The translations under genes and the position numbers were made by a program. Below are positions 11,613 through 23,757 of a stretch of 64,000 nt of DNA, piece by piece. Position 1 is the stretch's first letter; each line of letters starts with the position of its first letter. The notes below the pieces were generated by a model. That model did not search any database, was not told the origin of the DNA, and saw only the letters and a program-made list of their open reading frames with translations. The DNA comes from Nigrospora sphaerica (Eukaryota > Ascomycota > Sordariomycetes > Amphisphaeriales > Apiosporaceae). Location of the stretch: positions 2,170,001 through 2,234,000 of the forward strand of contig JAGVVL010000017.1 in the NCBI GenBank assembly GCA_018287875.1, given 5' to 3'.

Positions 11613-13406
11613 CTACGTGGCCTTGAAGGTCGAGTTGATGGGGCCGAACTTGATGTTGCTGTAGATGACCTGGCTGCTGCCCTGGTTGCCCTCGACGTCG
11701 GCCGGCGCGCCCGACGTCGTCTCGCAGGTGCCACGGCCCACGCCGGGCGTCGACGGGTCCTTGTCGACCGGGTAGGTACTGTCGAGCCAGAGCATGTTGG
11801 AGTAGTGCTGTGGTGGGTATCGCCGTCAGTATATGGTTTTGGGGAGATACGGACCGACAGGAGAAGGGGAGGAAACGATGATACCAGGAACAGTGGAGAC
11901 AAAAAGGGGTGCCGGGGGGGGGGGGGGGTGTTCACTTACGTCGTCCCACAGCGACATGACGAGCACCATGTTGCCGGCGAGGGCCTTGGCCATCTGGGGC
12001 AGGCCGCCCTTGGCCTTGAAGCTGTCGGTGTCGCCGAAGGCGACCTTCTGGCTGCTGCAGAAGGCCTCGTCGATCTGGTTACCGGTGTTGCCGGCGATGA
12101 CGGACTCCGAGTTGGCGATGACGCGGCCGCCCTGGACGTAGAAGCGGCGGATGGCCTGGAGGGTGCTGCCGGAGCCGACGAACTGCGTGACAACGGTGAA
12201 CTTGCTGTTGGTGTTGACCGTCTTCCCCGGCCCGTAAAAGTCAGGCGCGCCCTGCCGGTACGAGTTGAAGTCGCAGCCGTCGGGGTCGCACACGCCCGCG
12301 TACCGGTTCGCCGAGTACGTGCCGCTGCAGTTGTCCCCCTCGCACACCGACTGTCCCACCGTCGTGCACGGGTGCGGCGTGTACGCCGTCGAGATGCTGT
12401 TGGCCTCTGTTTTGCGCGCGCCGTCCTTAGCTGACCGCTCTACGCTTTTCCCTCTCGAGCCTGTCCTCCCCGACAACATAGAGACAGGGGGGCCAAAAAG
12501 GGGAGGGAGAAGGGGAATGTGCAAGGAAAGGCAAGCCAAAGACAAAGGAAGAGGGGGTTCACGTACCCCAGATGTCCATCTCGGAACAACACGAGCCCAT
12601 CTTGCCGAGTCCGGCGTTCTTGTCGTTGCTCGAGGGCTTCCAGCCGTCCGAGTTGGCCTTGCCGTTGATGAACTTGAGGTCGCGGGGGCACTGGGCATCG
12701 CAGTAACCCGTACCGTACTTGGCACCTGGCCCGCCCCGGGTCAGTAACAGTCCCCGTTGCCGCCCCCTTCACGTCTTCCCCCCGCGGACGACGACATACC
12801 TGCTTTGTTGGTCGAGTACTTGGACTTGCCACCGTCCTCGTCCATGGAGACAAAGTACAAGGCGCCGTTGAGACCGCAGCCCAGCTTGGACACGTCCACG
12901 TCAAAGGTGAACTCGTTGCCCAGCAGCTTGAACGTCTGGTACTTGTCGGACCCGTTCATCAGGTAGGTACGCGATCCGATGTTGGTCGCTGTCCGCCCCG
13001 CGTGGGTCAGTCAGTCTCCGGCCGGAGGGAACGGGGCGGGGTCTTGCTCACAGTACTGGCCCTTGGTCACAAACTTGAGCGTCAGGGCGTTGCCGCTCGT
13101 GGTGATGCCGTACGTGGAGGCGTAGTCGGCGCCGTCGACGGCGCACTTGGAGGTGCACGTCGAGGCGTCGGGGCAGAGGCTCGAGTCCCACTCGTTGCCC
13201 GTGTAGCAGTTGGTGGTGCCGCTGGTCGAGTGCAGCCAGCGCCAGTTGGCGTCGATGGTGATCTCCGAGTTGACCGTCTGGCAGCTGCCGCCGCTGCTGC
13301 ACTTCTGCCACGTCATCTTGGGGTGCGTCTCCGTCGTCTGCGTGCCGACCTGCTGTGCGCCGGCCGAGGCCAGCAGGCCGCCGAAGAGGGCGATCTTGGA
13401 AAGCAT
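11613..13406 (-). CDS. cbh1: GH7 cellobiohydrolase (exoglucanase I type), no cellulose-binding module
   Basis: Secreted enzyme that cuts cellobiose from the reducing end of cellulose chains with retention. Five exons: 13406-13052, 12988-12800, 12725-12567, 12406-11940 and 11807-11613, with GT-AG introns of 63, 74, 160 and 132 bp, giving 454 residues. Residues 1-17 are a signal peptide (ending ASAGA before QQVGTQ). The catalytic motif [14 protein letters not shown] is complete, with Glu230, Asp232 and Glu235 (mature numbering 213/215/218), and an intron splits the Glu235 codon. [31 protein letters not shown] and [20 protein letters not shown] match cellobiohydrolases rather than the shorter endoglucanases. 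The protein stops right after [11 protein letters not shown], so it lacks the linker and CBM1 of Trichoderma CBH1. The family is usually cellulose-induced and glucose-repressed. Confidence 0.96.
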
Positions 13407-13555
13407 GACGGGGGACGCGTCGACGGTGTTCTGCTTGCTAAACGGCGCGAGTCAAAGAGATGGGTGTAGAAGTCTGCGGTACTGCCCACTTCCCGTCCGT
13501 GAGTCGCTGCTATCGTGAGATCGTGGGAGGCAGAGGCCCAAGGAAGGCCCGCACG

Positions 13556-13568
13556 CCCTTTTATGTAC
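13556..13568 (-). promoter_or_regulatory. Possible TATA-like element for the GH7 gene
   Basis: On the minus strand GTACATAAAAGGG lies about 150 bp upstream of the GH7 start codon, a plausible TATA position for a strongly expressed cellulase gene. Assignment rests only on motif and spacing. Confidence 0.35.
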
Positions 13569-15934
13569 GACATGACCTCGGGCGTCTCCAAGCTGGATGT
13601 TTCCGGAATAGGAACTACAACCACGGCCCCTCACGGGCCGCCTGGGCATATTGCACCGTGGTGTATCGGACGGTAACATGGCCCTCCTTGCCGATGGCCT
13701 AAGCCTCCGAGGGCGACGGCCAGCGACCCGATCCCCGCCCGTTTCGGCCTTTGCGAGGTACAGATATACAGCATCGCCGAACTCGCTAGGTCAGCCAGGC
13801 CAATAGTAAACACTGGCCGAGAGATCCATAGCATCGTATATGAGGCCCCCCCCTGATATGTCGTAGCACATGAGTGCAACTTTCCGTTTTCGGCAAGGGG
13901 CGAGGACAATTGGTACCAGGAGGCTGTCAAGATACCGTCCCAGTGGCTGGCTGTTGTTTATTGCACCAGCCAGACCGCCGAACCATAATATAGGGGCTGC
14001 ACGACGCTCCGCTGCTTTTACAGCTAGTGTTGCCCTCCATCACTGGCAGACGGGCCGGCGCGGATGCCGTTACCGCGGATCCGTGCTATTGCTTTTCGAG
14101 AGCTGTTCTGGTAGCTGCAGAACCCGACGATAAGTCTCTCTTCGTTCTTCGCCAAGTTCTTTCGAGCACAATAGGTACCGGGGCCGCGAGGCCGTCGAAA
14201 ACGCGGCCAGAGACAGTGGTTCGCTCGCTCGCTTATTTGCTTAGCACTACAAAAGCTTTTGCCCAGGCACCTCCAAGCTTTTGCTAAGAGCGCACCCAGG
14301 GCTCATCTCCAGCAGCTGCCGCCGGCACACTGCTGGGATCGTCCGCCGAGCACGCCGAGAGGCTAATCTCGTGTGGCAGGTGTAGCGCGTAGTACGTACA
14401 CGGGTGTTCCCCATGGGGCAAGCCTCCGAGGCACCGAAGGGGTGTCCGGCAATGGCGGGACGGACGATCAATATCGACCCGCTGGCCCCCTCTTGCTGCC
14501 ATGGCCCCCTTACTCCCTTGCGTGAATGGAGCACCAGGATCTTCCCGTTGCTTGACGGTCCGGGTGCGTGCCCGTGACCCCTACGATGGGTCACGCGCTG
14601 TCCGCGGTCGAGTCGGATCCACCGCCGGGATGGCGGGGTCGGATGCTCATACAAATTCGACATGCAAGCCATGGCCACCGGTTGGACCTGCTTATTGTGA
14701 GAAGCTGGCGTGCCTTTGCTGCCTTTCCAAGGTTGGTAATTTGCGGATTTGCCAGCGAGAGGTAGGCCGGTGCCAAATGTCGGCAGTGGTCGTCTTCCGA
14801 AGCGAGGAGAAGCGGGTTGGTCGGCAGTTCAGCCAGGTCCTTCGGCTAAAGTAACGAAGCATCCGCTCCTCCACTGCATCTCATGCGCCCCAGAATCGGG
14901 GCCGCTGGAAATTCTCCGTAGCCGGACCCGACAGTGAAGATCGGGCACCAATAGGGGTTCCGCATCCCCTCGGAAGCGAACAGTCTCTGACGGTTACCGT
15001 GACTGTCCAACGCTGAGTGGTTCGTCACCCAAGAATGTGCCAGGATTAGTACCGCCATCTTCTTTACTCCCCTCTTGTGGATGCTCGAGACAGTAGGGCG
15101 CTGACCCTCGGTATAGAACAAGGGCTGGGTGCTTGGGGCAAGATAGCAAGTATCTCTCTTATAAGTCCGCATCTATCAAGCAGGGATAATCTTGGCGCCG
15201 ACGTAGAGCCAAACATCTTTCGAGGTGACGGGAAGAATTGTTCGCGTACCTCAGTTGAGGTTGGTAGCTGGGAGTCGCCTTTAGCCATTCGAGCTGCATT
15301 CGATGTAACGTGGGGATCATCCCAAAGGGGTTTGCGGAACCTGGCAATTCTGGCGATCACTAGGGTGGACGCCGACGGTGGCCGCATGGAGGCGATGAGG
15401 GCCTCGACTTTTTATGAGGGGCCGAGAGACAGTTCAAGGTGATGGGCGTTCACAACATGACATGGAATTCCGCCCTTGGCCCGCTGGCAGGGCTGCTGCG
15501 AGCCATCGTTGGTCTGCGAAGGGGTCGTTCGGAGGCCCAAAACCAGTATCACTCGCAATGTAATCTCCACAAGGCCTCGTATGGTGGTAAAAGCTGTGTA
15601 TTATTGACGAAACCTGACGGCTCAGACAAACTAGTCAGCGGTCAAAGACCCAAGGGGAGCGCAGGCCTCGCTTGTTGTGCTAACGGTGCAACCCGATGCG
15701 TAGAATAGCTTCAAAATACCACCCTGGAAGAGCGCCAACCCATTTTCATGTGGGCATAAACAATATTGGTATATTCCGAACGCCAGGCGCCTCATGCTCG
15801 ATTGCCTATGCTCCTTCCACCCTGGCCGTCGCTTGTCACTAGACCGGGCAGGCCGTGTCGCCAAAAGATGCCTACCGAAGCCAGGGGGCCCAGATCTCCC
15901 GCGAAAGGCCGCGGTACCAGTTGCAAAGGGGGGC
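13569..15934. other. Gene-free stretch upstream of the GH7 gene
   Basis: About 2.4 kb without a recognisable gene. The left part is the GH7 promoter; GGCTAA, the core of the XYR1-type cellulase regulator site, occurs near 14360, but a six-base match proves nothing alone. The right part should hold the 3' UTR of the LAMTOR2-like gene. Open frames are short with no conserved motif. Confidence 0.45.
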
Positions 15935-16591
15935 TCACCGTCCCTCGCTCCCCGCTTCTTCGTCCGGCACGCCCAGGGAGCCGAGTTTGTCGTCGAGCCA
16001 TTTGGCCAGTTCCTCCGTCTGACGCCGTATCTGGACGACGCCGGCAGCGCTCGTCGTCCCCGTGGTCGTCACGCTGGCGGTGGTGGCGGCGCCCGTGCTC
16101 AGCACGCTTGCGGCTTCAGAAGGCGAGCCCAGCGGCGTCGGCTGCAGGGAAGCAGCGTTCGGCGCGGCAGGCGGCGCCTGGCCGGGCCCCGGAGCCGACG
16201 GCCCTTGCGGGTCCCCGCCGTCGGGCGCGGGGCCGATGCACACGAACAGCAGCCCGCACTTGAGCTTCCGCACGACGAGGACGGCGCCGGTGAGCTGGAT
16301 GGTCACGGCGCCCGCCGTGATATCAGGGGGCGCCGACGCCGCACCCGCGGCCGGCAGGGCGTCCGACAGAGCCGCCGTGGCGGCGGGGGCGGCGTAGACG
16401 GCCCATATCGAGGCGGCGATTGTGCACTGTGTCCTCAGCGTGCTGACGGGCTGCGACGAGGCATGTGCGAGCAGCTTCCCCGAGAGCGTCGTTAGAAGCG
16501 CCGTGTGCAGCTGGGGGGAGAGATTGGAGCGCAGGAAGGAGGTGAGGCGCTTCGTCAACAGTAGAGGGGGTGTTGGGGCCGAGGGAGACAT
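15935..16591 (-). CDS. Roadblock/LC7-domain protein, probable LAMTOR2-like Ragulator/EGO subunit
   Basis: Single-exon frame of 218 residues. The pattern matches the Roadblock/LC7 fold of LAMTOR2/p14: LLTTLSGKLLAHASS (human GSLLAYSG region), then CTIAASIWAVYAA (human ASNIWAAYD), then VTIQLTGAVLVVRKLKCGLLFVCIG (human EGRVAITRVANLLLCMYA) and a final helix EELAKWLDDKLGSL. In the family this subunit is part of the complex that anchors Rag GTPases on the vacuole/lysosome and signals amino acids to TORC1. A Pro/Ala/Ser-rich insertion of roughly 60 residues separates the core from the last helix, so the protein is longer than the ~125-residue human one. The similarity is read by eye, and another Roadblock subunit is possible. 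Confidence 0.62.
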   Translation of the reverse strand: MSPSAPTPPLLLTKRLTSFLRSNLSPQLHTALLTTLSGKLLAHASSQPVSTLRTQCTIAASIWAVYAAPAATAALSDALPAAGAASAPPDITAGAVTIQLTGAVLVVRKLKCGLLFVCIGPAPDGGDPQGPSAPGPGQAPPAAPNAASLQPTPLGSPSEAASVLSTGAATTASVTTTGTTSAAGVVQIRRQTEELAKWLDDKLGSLGVPDEEAGSEGR

Positions 16592-17421
16592 GTCTTCTCT
16601 GCTGCTGTCGGAGACACGGCGGGTTCACGGCGGTCGGGAGGCGAGCTGTGTCGGGAGCCGTCGCGTAAGGAAGAGTTGGCTGCGCGATCGGATCGTTCGC
16701 TTGCTGGTCGGGGTCTTGGAGGCGGGCGACGGGAGGGCACACTCGGCCGAGAGACGGGATGGTTGCTACGGTTGGCAGGGCGCGCCGAGCTCCCAAGAAG
16801 GGTCCGATTGCTGGTTGTATGGAGACCGAGATCGAGATGGGGTTCCCCAGAGGTAGAATGCTATGTCATGGAGTTGGGCAGTTCGCAATGTGCAGATTAC
16901 TGGGTGCGGGATGACGCGGTGTAGGTGAGACTGACTGACTTGGGTGTGAATGTCGGGGCAGTGGAACAAGCAGGCGCTGTCCACGACCCGGTTGTCGGCT
17001 CATCCGCAACAGCATCGGCGCCAAATGTCAGTGACATCAACCGGGGGGTTACGCTAGCCCCACCAAATATCTCTCATATCCATCAATTCTTGGCCTCAGC
17101 GTCCACCTCTTCCCAGTACGGGAGCACCAAGTACCCGCAATCAATGCCCGATAATTCCGCTTCCGCGATCCGGACTACATGGTCATTGTTCGAGAAACCT
17201 CATCCGCGCCAGCTGATAAGGACCACCGAGTTGGGGTTACTATATCCGTTCAGAGAAGGCAGTTTTAATTGCAAATTACTAACAAGTCAACCCCTCCGTC
17301 CTCGACCCCCTTTGGACAGAATGCCCCGCCTGCGTCTCGCATATCTAATAAACCACCTCTACTTGCCAGCTCTCCAATGTAAGTACTCGGTACCAAGGTG
17401 AAAGAGGGCTCCCGCGGCCAT
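16592..17421. other. Intergenic region between the LAMTOR2-like and kinase-like genes
   Basis: About 830 bp, both neighbours on the minus strand. It should contain the promoter of the left gene and the 3' UTR of the right one. Nothing else was recognised. Confidence 0.5.
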
Positions 17422-18864
17422 TCAACAACACGGACTGCCCGCCGCTTCGCCCATGGTCCCCTCGATCTCTTCTTGCAGCCGTGGCTGTAACGGGGTTGCG
17501 ACGGGCGGCGCGTACGTATCCTCCGCAGATTTCGCGTCCTGCTTCTCCAGGATCTCCTGCAGTGCAATGTGCAGTCGGGCGTTCTCGGCCGCCTTGAGCG
17601 CCTCCGCGTCGGCTTCCACGGCCTGAACACGTTCCAGCGTGACCAGTGCCTTGCCCTGCGGGCTGATTCGTCGGAAGTGCGAAAACCCCTGCGCCGCCCG
17701 CAAGTACAGATTGTACGTGCACCGGTCCTCGGCTGCGTCCTGGGACATGAGTTCGTACACGACGTTCTTGAGCTCCGCACTGTACTCGGCCGCCTCGAAA
17801 GTCCTGGTCCACGCGGCCTGGTCCTGCTCCCGGATGTACGCGACGTGGCGCGAGCCGGCAAAACGCGGCTTTACCATCATGGCCATGAGGATGTCGCCCA
17901 GAGCCCGGTACTCGCTGAGGATGGTGTACGGTTGTTTCCACTACAGGGACGGCGGTCAGTGGGCGAGTGGGCGGAACGGGCGCCGCGGACACCAGAGACG
18001 TACCTGAGGGGGGTGGTACTCGGGCATGTCCTTCTTCTTGAGCAAGTCACGCAACGATTGCTGGTCCTGTCCGTCTTCGAGAACGCGGCAGGCCAGGACT
18101 TTCGTATCGGCCGGCTGCAGTCGCTCCCCAACGATGCCGTTCACATGGCCCGACACGAATGCCTTGCCTAGATTGCCCAGTTTGCAGAGGCCGTACGTTT
18201 CCATCTTGGTTTGCGGGTGGCAAAAGAAGATGTTGGAGGCCGTGATGTCGCGGTGCAGGACTGTGAGCCAGTCCACGTTGGCATCAAGCTCCTCGTACTC
18301 GTTCGTCTCGGGGTTGTAGTCCTCGCGAACACCATGATGGAGCCAGGCCAGGGCCTTGAGCACGGAGCATAGTACGTGCCAGCACAGACTCTCGGGGAGG
18401 AAGTTATTGGGCTCCTGGGGCTCCTCTACCTGCTGTCCCGTTCTTTCGGCTTCGCGACGGCGGCGAAGACGGTCGGCCTTCAAGTCGTAGTCCTCAACGC
18501 ACGTTGGTGGCATGAACAGATTCTCCAGCGTGCCGGCATTGCAAAAGTCGTAGAGGAAGAAGTGCCGTGACGTTGGCTGCTGCTGGTCCCTCCAGCCTTT
18601 AACCCGGATCCAATCCACGAAGCTAACAAGGTTCTCGTGATTCAGGAGACACATCAACGATGTGCCAATGTCGTCGGTTTCCGTACCTAGCAGAGCCCGC
18701 AGCGCTGTCGGCTCAGGTTGATAGAGCTCATCCGTGACATCGCGGGCCAGGAACTCGAACCTGTCGGTTTTGCGGATGATCCGCCATGTGTCTGGTGAGA
18801 GCTCGGAGACCAAGTCATACTTGCACGCTCGGACTTCCGCCTCATCATTCCCCTCCATGCCCAT
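17422..18864 (-). CDS. Protein-kinase-fold protein, predicted pseudokinase
   Basis: Two exons, 18864-18004 and 17940-17422, joined across a 63-bp GT-AG intron (phase 0), give 459 residues. Kinase-lobe landmarks are readable: a hinge-like HFFLYDFCNAGTLENLF, the catalytic-loop motif VLHRDITASNIFF (near residue 200) and YRALGDILMAMM in the place of the DxWSLG helix. Two catalytic positions look lost. No clear glycine loop is seen and the usual beta-3 Lys region reads FLARDVT, while DFG is replaced by NLG in CKLGNLGKAF. The C-terminal ~120 residues are helical and charged with a predicted coiled coil (LERVQAVEADAEALKAAENA). It resembles the many fungal-specific kinase-like proteins of unknown role. 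A scaffold or regulator is inferred. Confidence 0.85.
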
Positions 18865-21800
18865 GCCGGGGTGCTCGTGTGCTGCCTCGATTTTTTTGAT
18901 TTTTTTTTACTGACGTGAGGTTTTGGTTTGAGGTGCGTCTTCTACTATTGGGGGGCAACTCGAGGTCGAAAAGCCAGCAAGTCAGGGAATAGACCATCAT
19001 AGGCATTGGAATTTATCTATCCACCTTTACACGAGCCCCGTGGGAAATGTTGAGGGTTCGAGCTGCTTCGAGATATGGCTTGCGCATTCCCGGCACCAAG
19101 CCGTTACCACTGCTTGCTCTGAAAGAGGCAACAGGCTGGTTGCTACCAAGCTAGTGGACGTTTCGGGCCCAGCCGAAAACATCACAACGTGGAAGGTGGA
19201 GGACGGAAACGGCCATCTGATGGCCAAGTCCCAAGCGGTGCACGGTACCCGGCAACACCAGCCTCTCGGGCCAGAGACGGCTGGACGCTTTTGGTCTGCC
19301 CTTCTTTTCTTTGTCTCATGACATATCGCTGACTAGCAGGTACGTTGGCGGCGCTGTGATGTGCTCCCTTCCTATCATGATGTTGCGTCTTAGTACCGTC
19401 ACGAATTCGACAGTCTACGGATGGTGCTAACGGATGGTGCTAACGGCAGGGCCGACAGGCCGAAACGTGACTTATATATGAGTCTCGGGCGATTCTAGTG
19501 ATCGATATTAAACCCATCGATGCCGGGAAAAGGGTGCAAACGGTCAATGCGAGGGCCAGGGACGGTGCCGGCAGGGTTGTCAGGATGGTCGTGGGAAACA
19601 AGCAGACAGCCTGCCCAGCCAGCGGGCAACTGGGCTAGACGATGACGGCGTCCACGACGGAAGCGAGTTTGCTTCACTCGGGCAAAACGATTTCCCGTGG
19701 CATTGTCGGTGATGGCCGGGTGCCTGACGGGGGCTCGCGTGCGCCGTCGGGCTCTGCTATCCGCGGACGAAAATAGCCTGTGTTTCCATGCGTGGCGGTT
19801 GGGGGCGCAGAGGGCGTCTATGTGCGGGCGGGCGCGCGGCTACACGCACGCATGCGTACTGACCCAAGTAGTGAAGGACAGACGCGACTCGCTGGTGGAT
19901 GGAAGGGATCCGCAGCTCGGGAGGACGATGCTGGAATTCCAATTAGACAACAGGCGCGCGTTCGCATTGTGTCTATCCCATAGCAGAGGTACCTACTCTA
20001 GGCATGTAGGGGAGAGATTCGGCACGCATGCCCGAGTGGATTTCCACCCAGGTCTCGTGGGGGCGGTTTCCCATTGCCACTGTCCCAGCACCAGCACCGG
20101 CGCCAGCGCCAACGTAAGCGCGCCCCCCGGATATGGAAGGAGGGCTATTTTGTCTTTCTGACCCCGGCCCCCATCCGACGCCGAATGGATAGGCTTTCCC
20201 ACCCGCCGTCCCCTTTCTATGCATTCATCCGGCCATGCCCTTCTCCCGCGATGCCCGCGCTTCTTGTCGCCCCTCCCGCTCGGGTGCTTGCAGAAAGTGA
20301 CGTCTCACAGGTTCGGACCGCGTGGTCGATTGGACGGCTTGTCATCTTTGACGATGCCCACAAGCGGGTAGGGCGGCAAAGGCCCTCTTGACGACCCCAT
20401 CCGACCCAGTTGGGGCCTTGGCGCTGCTTCTTGCGTGGGTTTGTTGTCAGTCAGTCGGCGCATAGGCACTACGTACGTATGTAGGCGTGCTGGCAACCGC
20501 TCCGGACAATGGGTCCAAAGGGTCGAAAACCTCGCTCCTTGGCCCCCGGCTCGCCCTAATTTCGACGCAAGCAGGAGACCCCAGCGCTCAAACACGCGAG
20601 AAGCTGGCGCTAAACCACGAGCGGCAACTGTGCCTGGCACCAGGACCAATCCAGGGCCGTCATGGGGCCAATGGAATTCCGTCTCCCCACAAGCTAAACC
20701 CAATGCCCCTGCTACAGGGTTGCGGCCGTCGATGGCCAAAACAAGGCGTGGCCAATCCGGAGCGTCTGGCAGCCGGGCCTTATCGAGCTGGAACCTCAGA
20801 CGTGCCAAGCTTGGTCGACAGTCCCTCCCCAAAGGCCCTCTCGTGGGCATAGGTTGCCTGTGCTTGACGGCCAAGCCAAGACCCTGTCTAGCCTGGGGTC
20901 CCCCCTGCTCTTCCCATGCCGTCGAGGCCGCCGTCGTAGGACGCGATGAGCGACGCTCTCCGGGCGGATGTTGCCCACGGGAATTGCACTGGACGGCTGG
21001 TAGGCTGGACGGAACGCCTGCGGGATGCAGTTAGCAGTAGCGAAATGGGCATGAGGGGGGGGTAATATTCGACCGCCCGCTCGATAGCCGAACGGCGAGT
21101 TCTTTTTACTTCAGATTGATGAAGCGCCCCTCGTTGGGAAACCACACGCTCACCTATACACATACACACACACGCCTTCAATCTCATACCGACCCGACCG
21201 TCAAAGGCAAACGCCGGCATCATCCATCGAGTCGTTCATTCGTTTGGCGCCAGGGTCTGCATCGACCCGACCTGCTTTTTGCCAACTCAACCTGCCGGCC
21301 TGTTTTGCGGTGGCCCCCTCTTCCAGTCTTTCCTGACACCACACCCGGTCCCTGAGGGTTTGCACAGAGTCGATCAAACTTCGCTCTCGCCGCTGTCACC
21401 CTCCACCCCGGGGCGCCGTCTCTGAACACTCGCTCCCAGTCTCCTTGCCAAGCGGCTTTCGCCTCCCTCCCCCTCTCTTTCTTTCGGTCGTGCAATCCGT
21501 CTCTTGGCGCGAACCTTTTCCGTACGGGCGACTTTTGCACCCCGTAGCGCCCAGCTACCCGTTCTCGGTGCACCAAGCATGAGAGAATCCGTGTTGCCGG
21601 TGCGTCGATCAAAATAGCGTCTTCCACTCCGACATGACCACCACCACCCACTCCACTCCCCGATCCGCCTAAGTGGAATGTCGACATCCTGTCGCCCGCG
21701 CTAGGTCCGTCCACGTTTTACGGCCTGTCCTTCAAACATCGACCTACCGAGCCAACATCCCGTTTCTCTCCCGTTCGGAGCCATCCATTCTCCAAGGTCG

Positions 21801-22150
21801 ATCCTTCTCCTTTTTACCCAACGCGCCGCTGGAGGGCCTGCTTGCTTGCTTGCGAGCCTCCTTCCTCACCACCTCAAGGCACAGTCGACAGCTTCGCGGG
21901 CGAGAGCAAACGACTTGTGCACGACGGCCGGACCGCTTTCATGACCTGCGGCCATCGTCACGGCCTTTTACCTTCATCCGCTCTTTAGCAACGCTACCTT
22001 TGTCGCGCCCTCTTGGTCCGCCACCGAACCGCCATCTCGTTCGACTTCGCCCGATTGCCGTTTTTTTCTTGTTTCGCTTCCTTTACCTTACGACTTATTT
22101 ATTCGCGCCTTGTGTACTCGATAGTTGGAAATTGTCCCGGAATCTTCAGA
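18865..22150. other. Long divergent intergenic region
   Basis: About 3.3 kb between the kinase-like gene and KCH1. The left edge has a T-rich tract (18892-18910) in the kinase leader. The right 1 kb (about 21120-22150) is pyrimidine-rich, as in long fungal 5' leaders, and probably belongs to the KCH1 transcript. A 13-bp unit is directly duplicated at 19419-19444. No protein-coding gene was recognised. Confidence 0.5.
19419..19444. repeat. Two-copy 13-bp direct repeat
   Basis: CGGATGGTGCTAA occurs twice in perfect tandem. No flanking gene or known site explains it. Confidence 0.7.
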
Positions 22151-23725
22151 ATGGGTTGTTTCAGTCCCCGCCAGCGCGGACCCGAGGTCCGCCCTGAACA
22201 GAAATGGGACTACATCGTGAGTTCCCCTAAACCGTGCGACCGATCTTGATGGGGCAGCATGGGAGGGCAGGTCTAACCACGCTCGCAGAGCCTGAAAGAC
22301 TTCAAGTCGACTTCTTGCTTCACCCCTCTTGCCTACGGCTACCTTTACTTCTCGCTTCTTCTGTCCATGGCCGTCTACGGTGTCGACAGTTTCACCGCCA
22401 TCAACCTGCTCGCCTTCGATTCGTGGTCCTCTCAGGTCAAACCCAAGGTCGAGTTCCAGTACCTGAAGTGGATTTTCTCGGTCTGCATCATCCTGTCCTT
22501 CGTCAACCTCGCCTTCGAACACATCCGGGCCCGGCGCGTCATGAACCGCGGCAGCGTCGCCGAGTGTTTCCTGGACAACCTGGCCGTGCGATTGGAGAGT
22601 ATCCGTATGGGTAGCGGCCAGGGCTGGAGGCGCTTCCTCGTCTTCGCAGAGCTGACCAAATCCAAGAAGGGCGCTGAATACGTTGCCCTCTTTACCTACT
22701 TCAGTTTTCAATGTGAGCAGTTGATGGAAGGACGAGCCCCTTGCATTCACCCGGCTAACCAGATGGGTAGCTTGGATTCGCGTCATCTTTTGCGCCGGCC
22801 CTCGCCAGGCCGTAAACGCCATCACACTGTACAGTATCTACACGTCCCAGCTGATTATTACCGATACCGGCTCGGTGGAGAGCTCCCTGATGAACTTCTT
22901 CAGCAAGCTGCAGAAACTGGGCACCGAGAACCCGCAGCAGACCGTCATTCTTTCCGGCATGCTGTTCACCCTGGTCATCTGGGTTTTCACTTTTCTCTCG
23001 TTGATTGTGGCGGTAGTCTTCTACGTGTTCTTCCTGTGGCACTATATCCCACGGCAGGATGGCGGCCTGGCAGGCTACTGTTCTCGCAAGATTAACAAGC
23101 GGCTGATGAAGATCGTTTCGGTCAAGATCAACAAGGCCATCGAGAAGGAGGAGAGGGACAGGCTACAGGCCAATCTCAGGGCGGCCAAGAAGACGGGCGA
23201 GAAGACGCCCATCGAGCGTCAGGCCACGCTGCCCACCTTTATGGAATCCAAAAACGGCGATTCGTTGCCCGACATGCCCCGTCTCGGCCGCAGCGAAACT
23301 ATGACGACGCTTCCCGTCTACGCGTCGCGCCCCCCCTCGCCTGGCGCTGGAATGCCGCCGCCGCCGTTGACACGTCAACCCACGACCCAAAGCGTCTACT
23401 CGACCAAAAGCGTCTACTCGACCCGCGCGCCGCTTGTTGGGGGCGCCGCCCCCATGGGCATTGAACGTGTGGCTTCGCCGGCTCCCACGGTGCCCACGCT
23501 CCCACAGATCGACATGACCAACTACGCGCCAGCACGGCCGGGTACCGCTCAGTCCATGCGCAGCTACGCCCAGGGCCCCGTACACCGGCCTCAGCCCAGC
23601 AACCAGCCGCCTGGCTTCCAGGTGCCCTTCACCCAAAGCCCGGCGCCGTTCGCCGGCGGAAACAACGGGCCCATGGCGCCACCTTCGCGGAGCCTGACGG
23701 GCGGCGGGATGGACGGCTACGGCCG

Positions 23726-23757
<32 letters not shown>

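Noticed and set aside
10872..12434. 520-codon plus-strand open frame
   Set aside because: It overlaps the GH7 gene in antisense and contains the GH7 introns. It has no motif of its own.
15794..16495. Plus-strand open frames opposite the LAMTOR2-like gene
   Set aside because: They are Arg/Gly-rich shadows of the minus-strand Ala/Pro-rich coding frame, with no motif.
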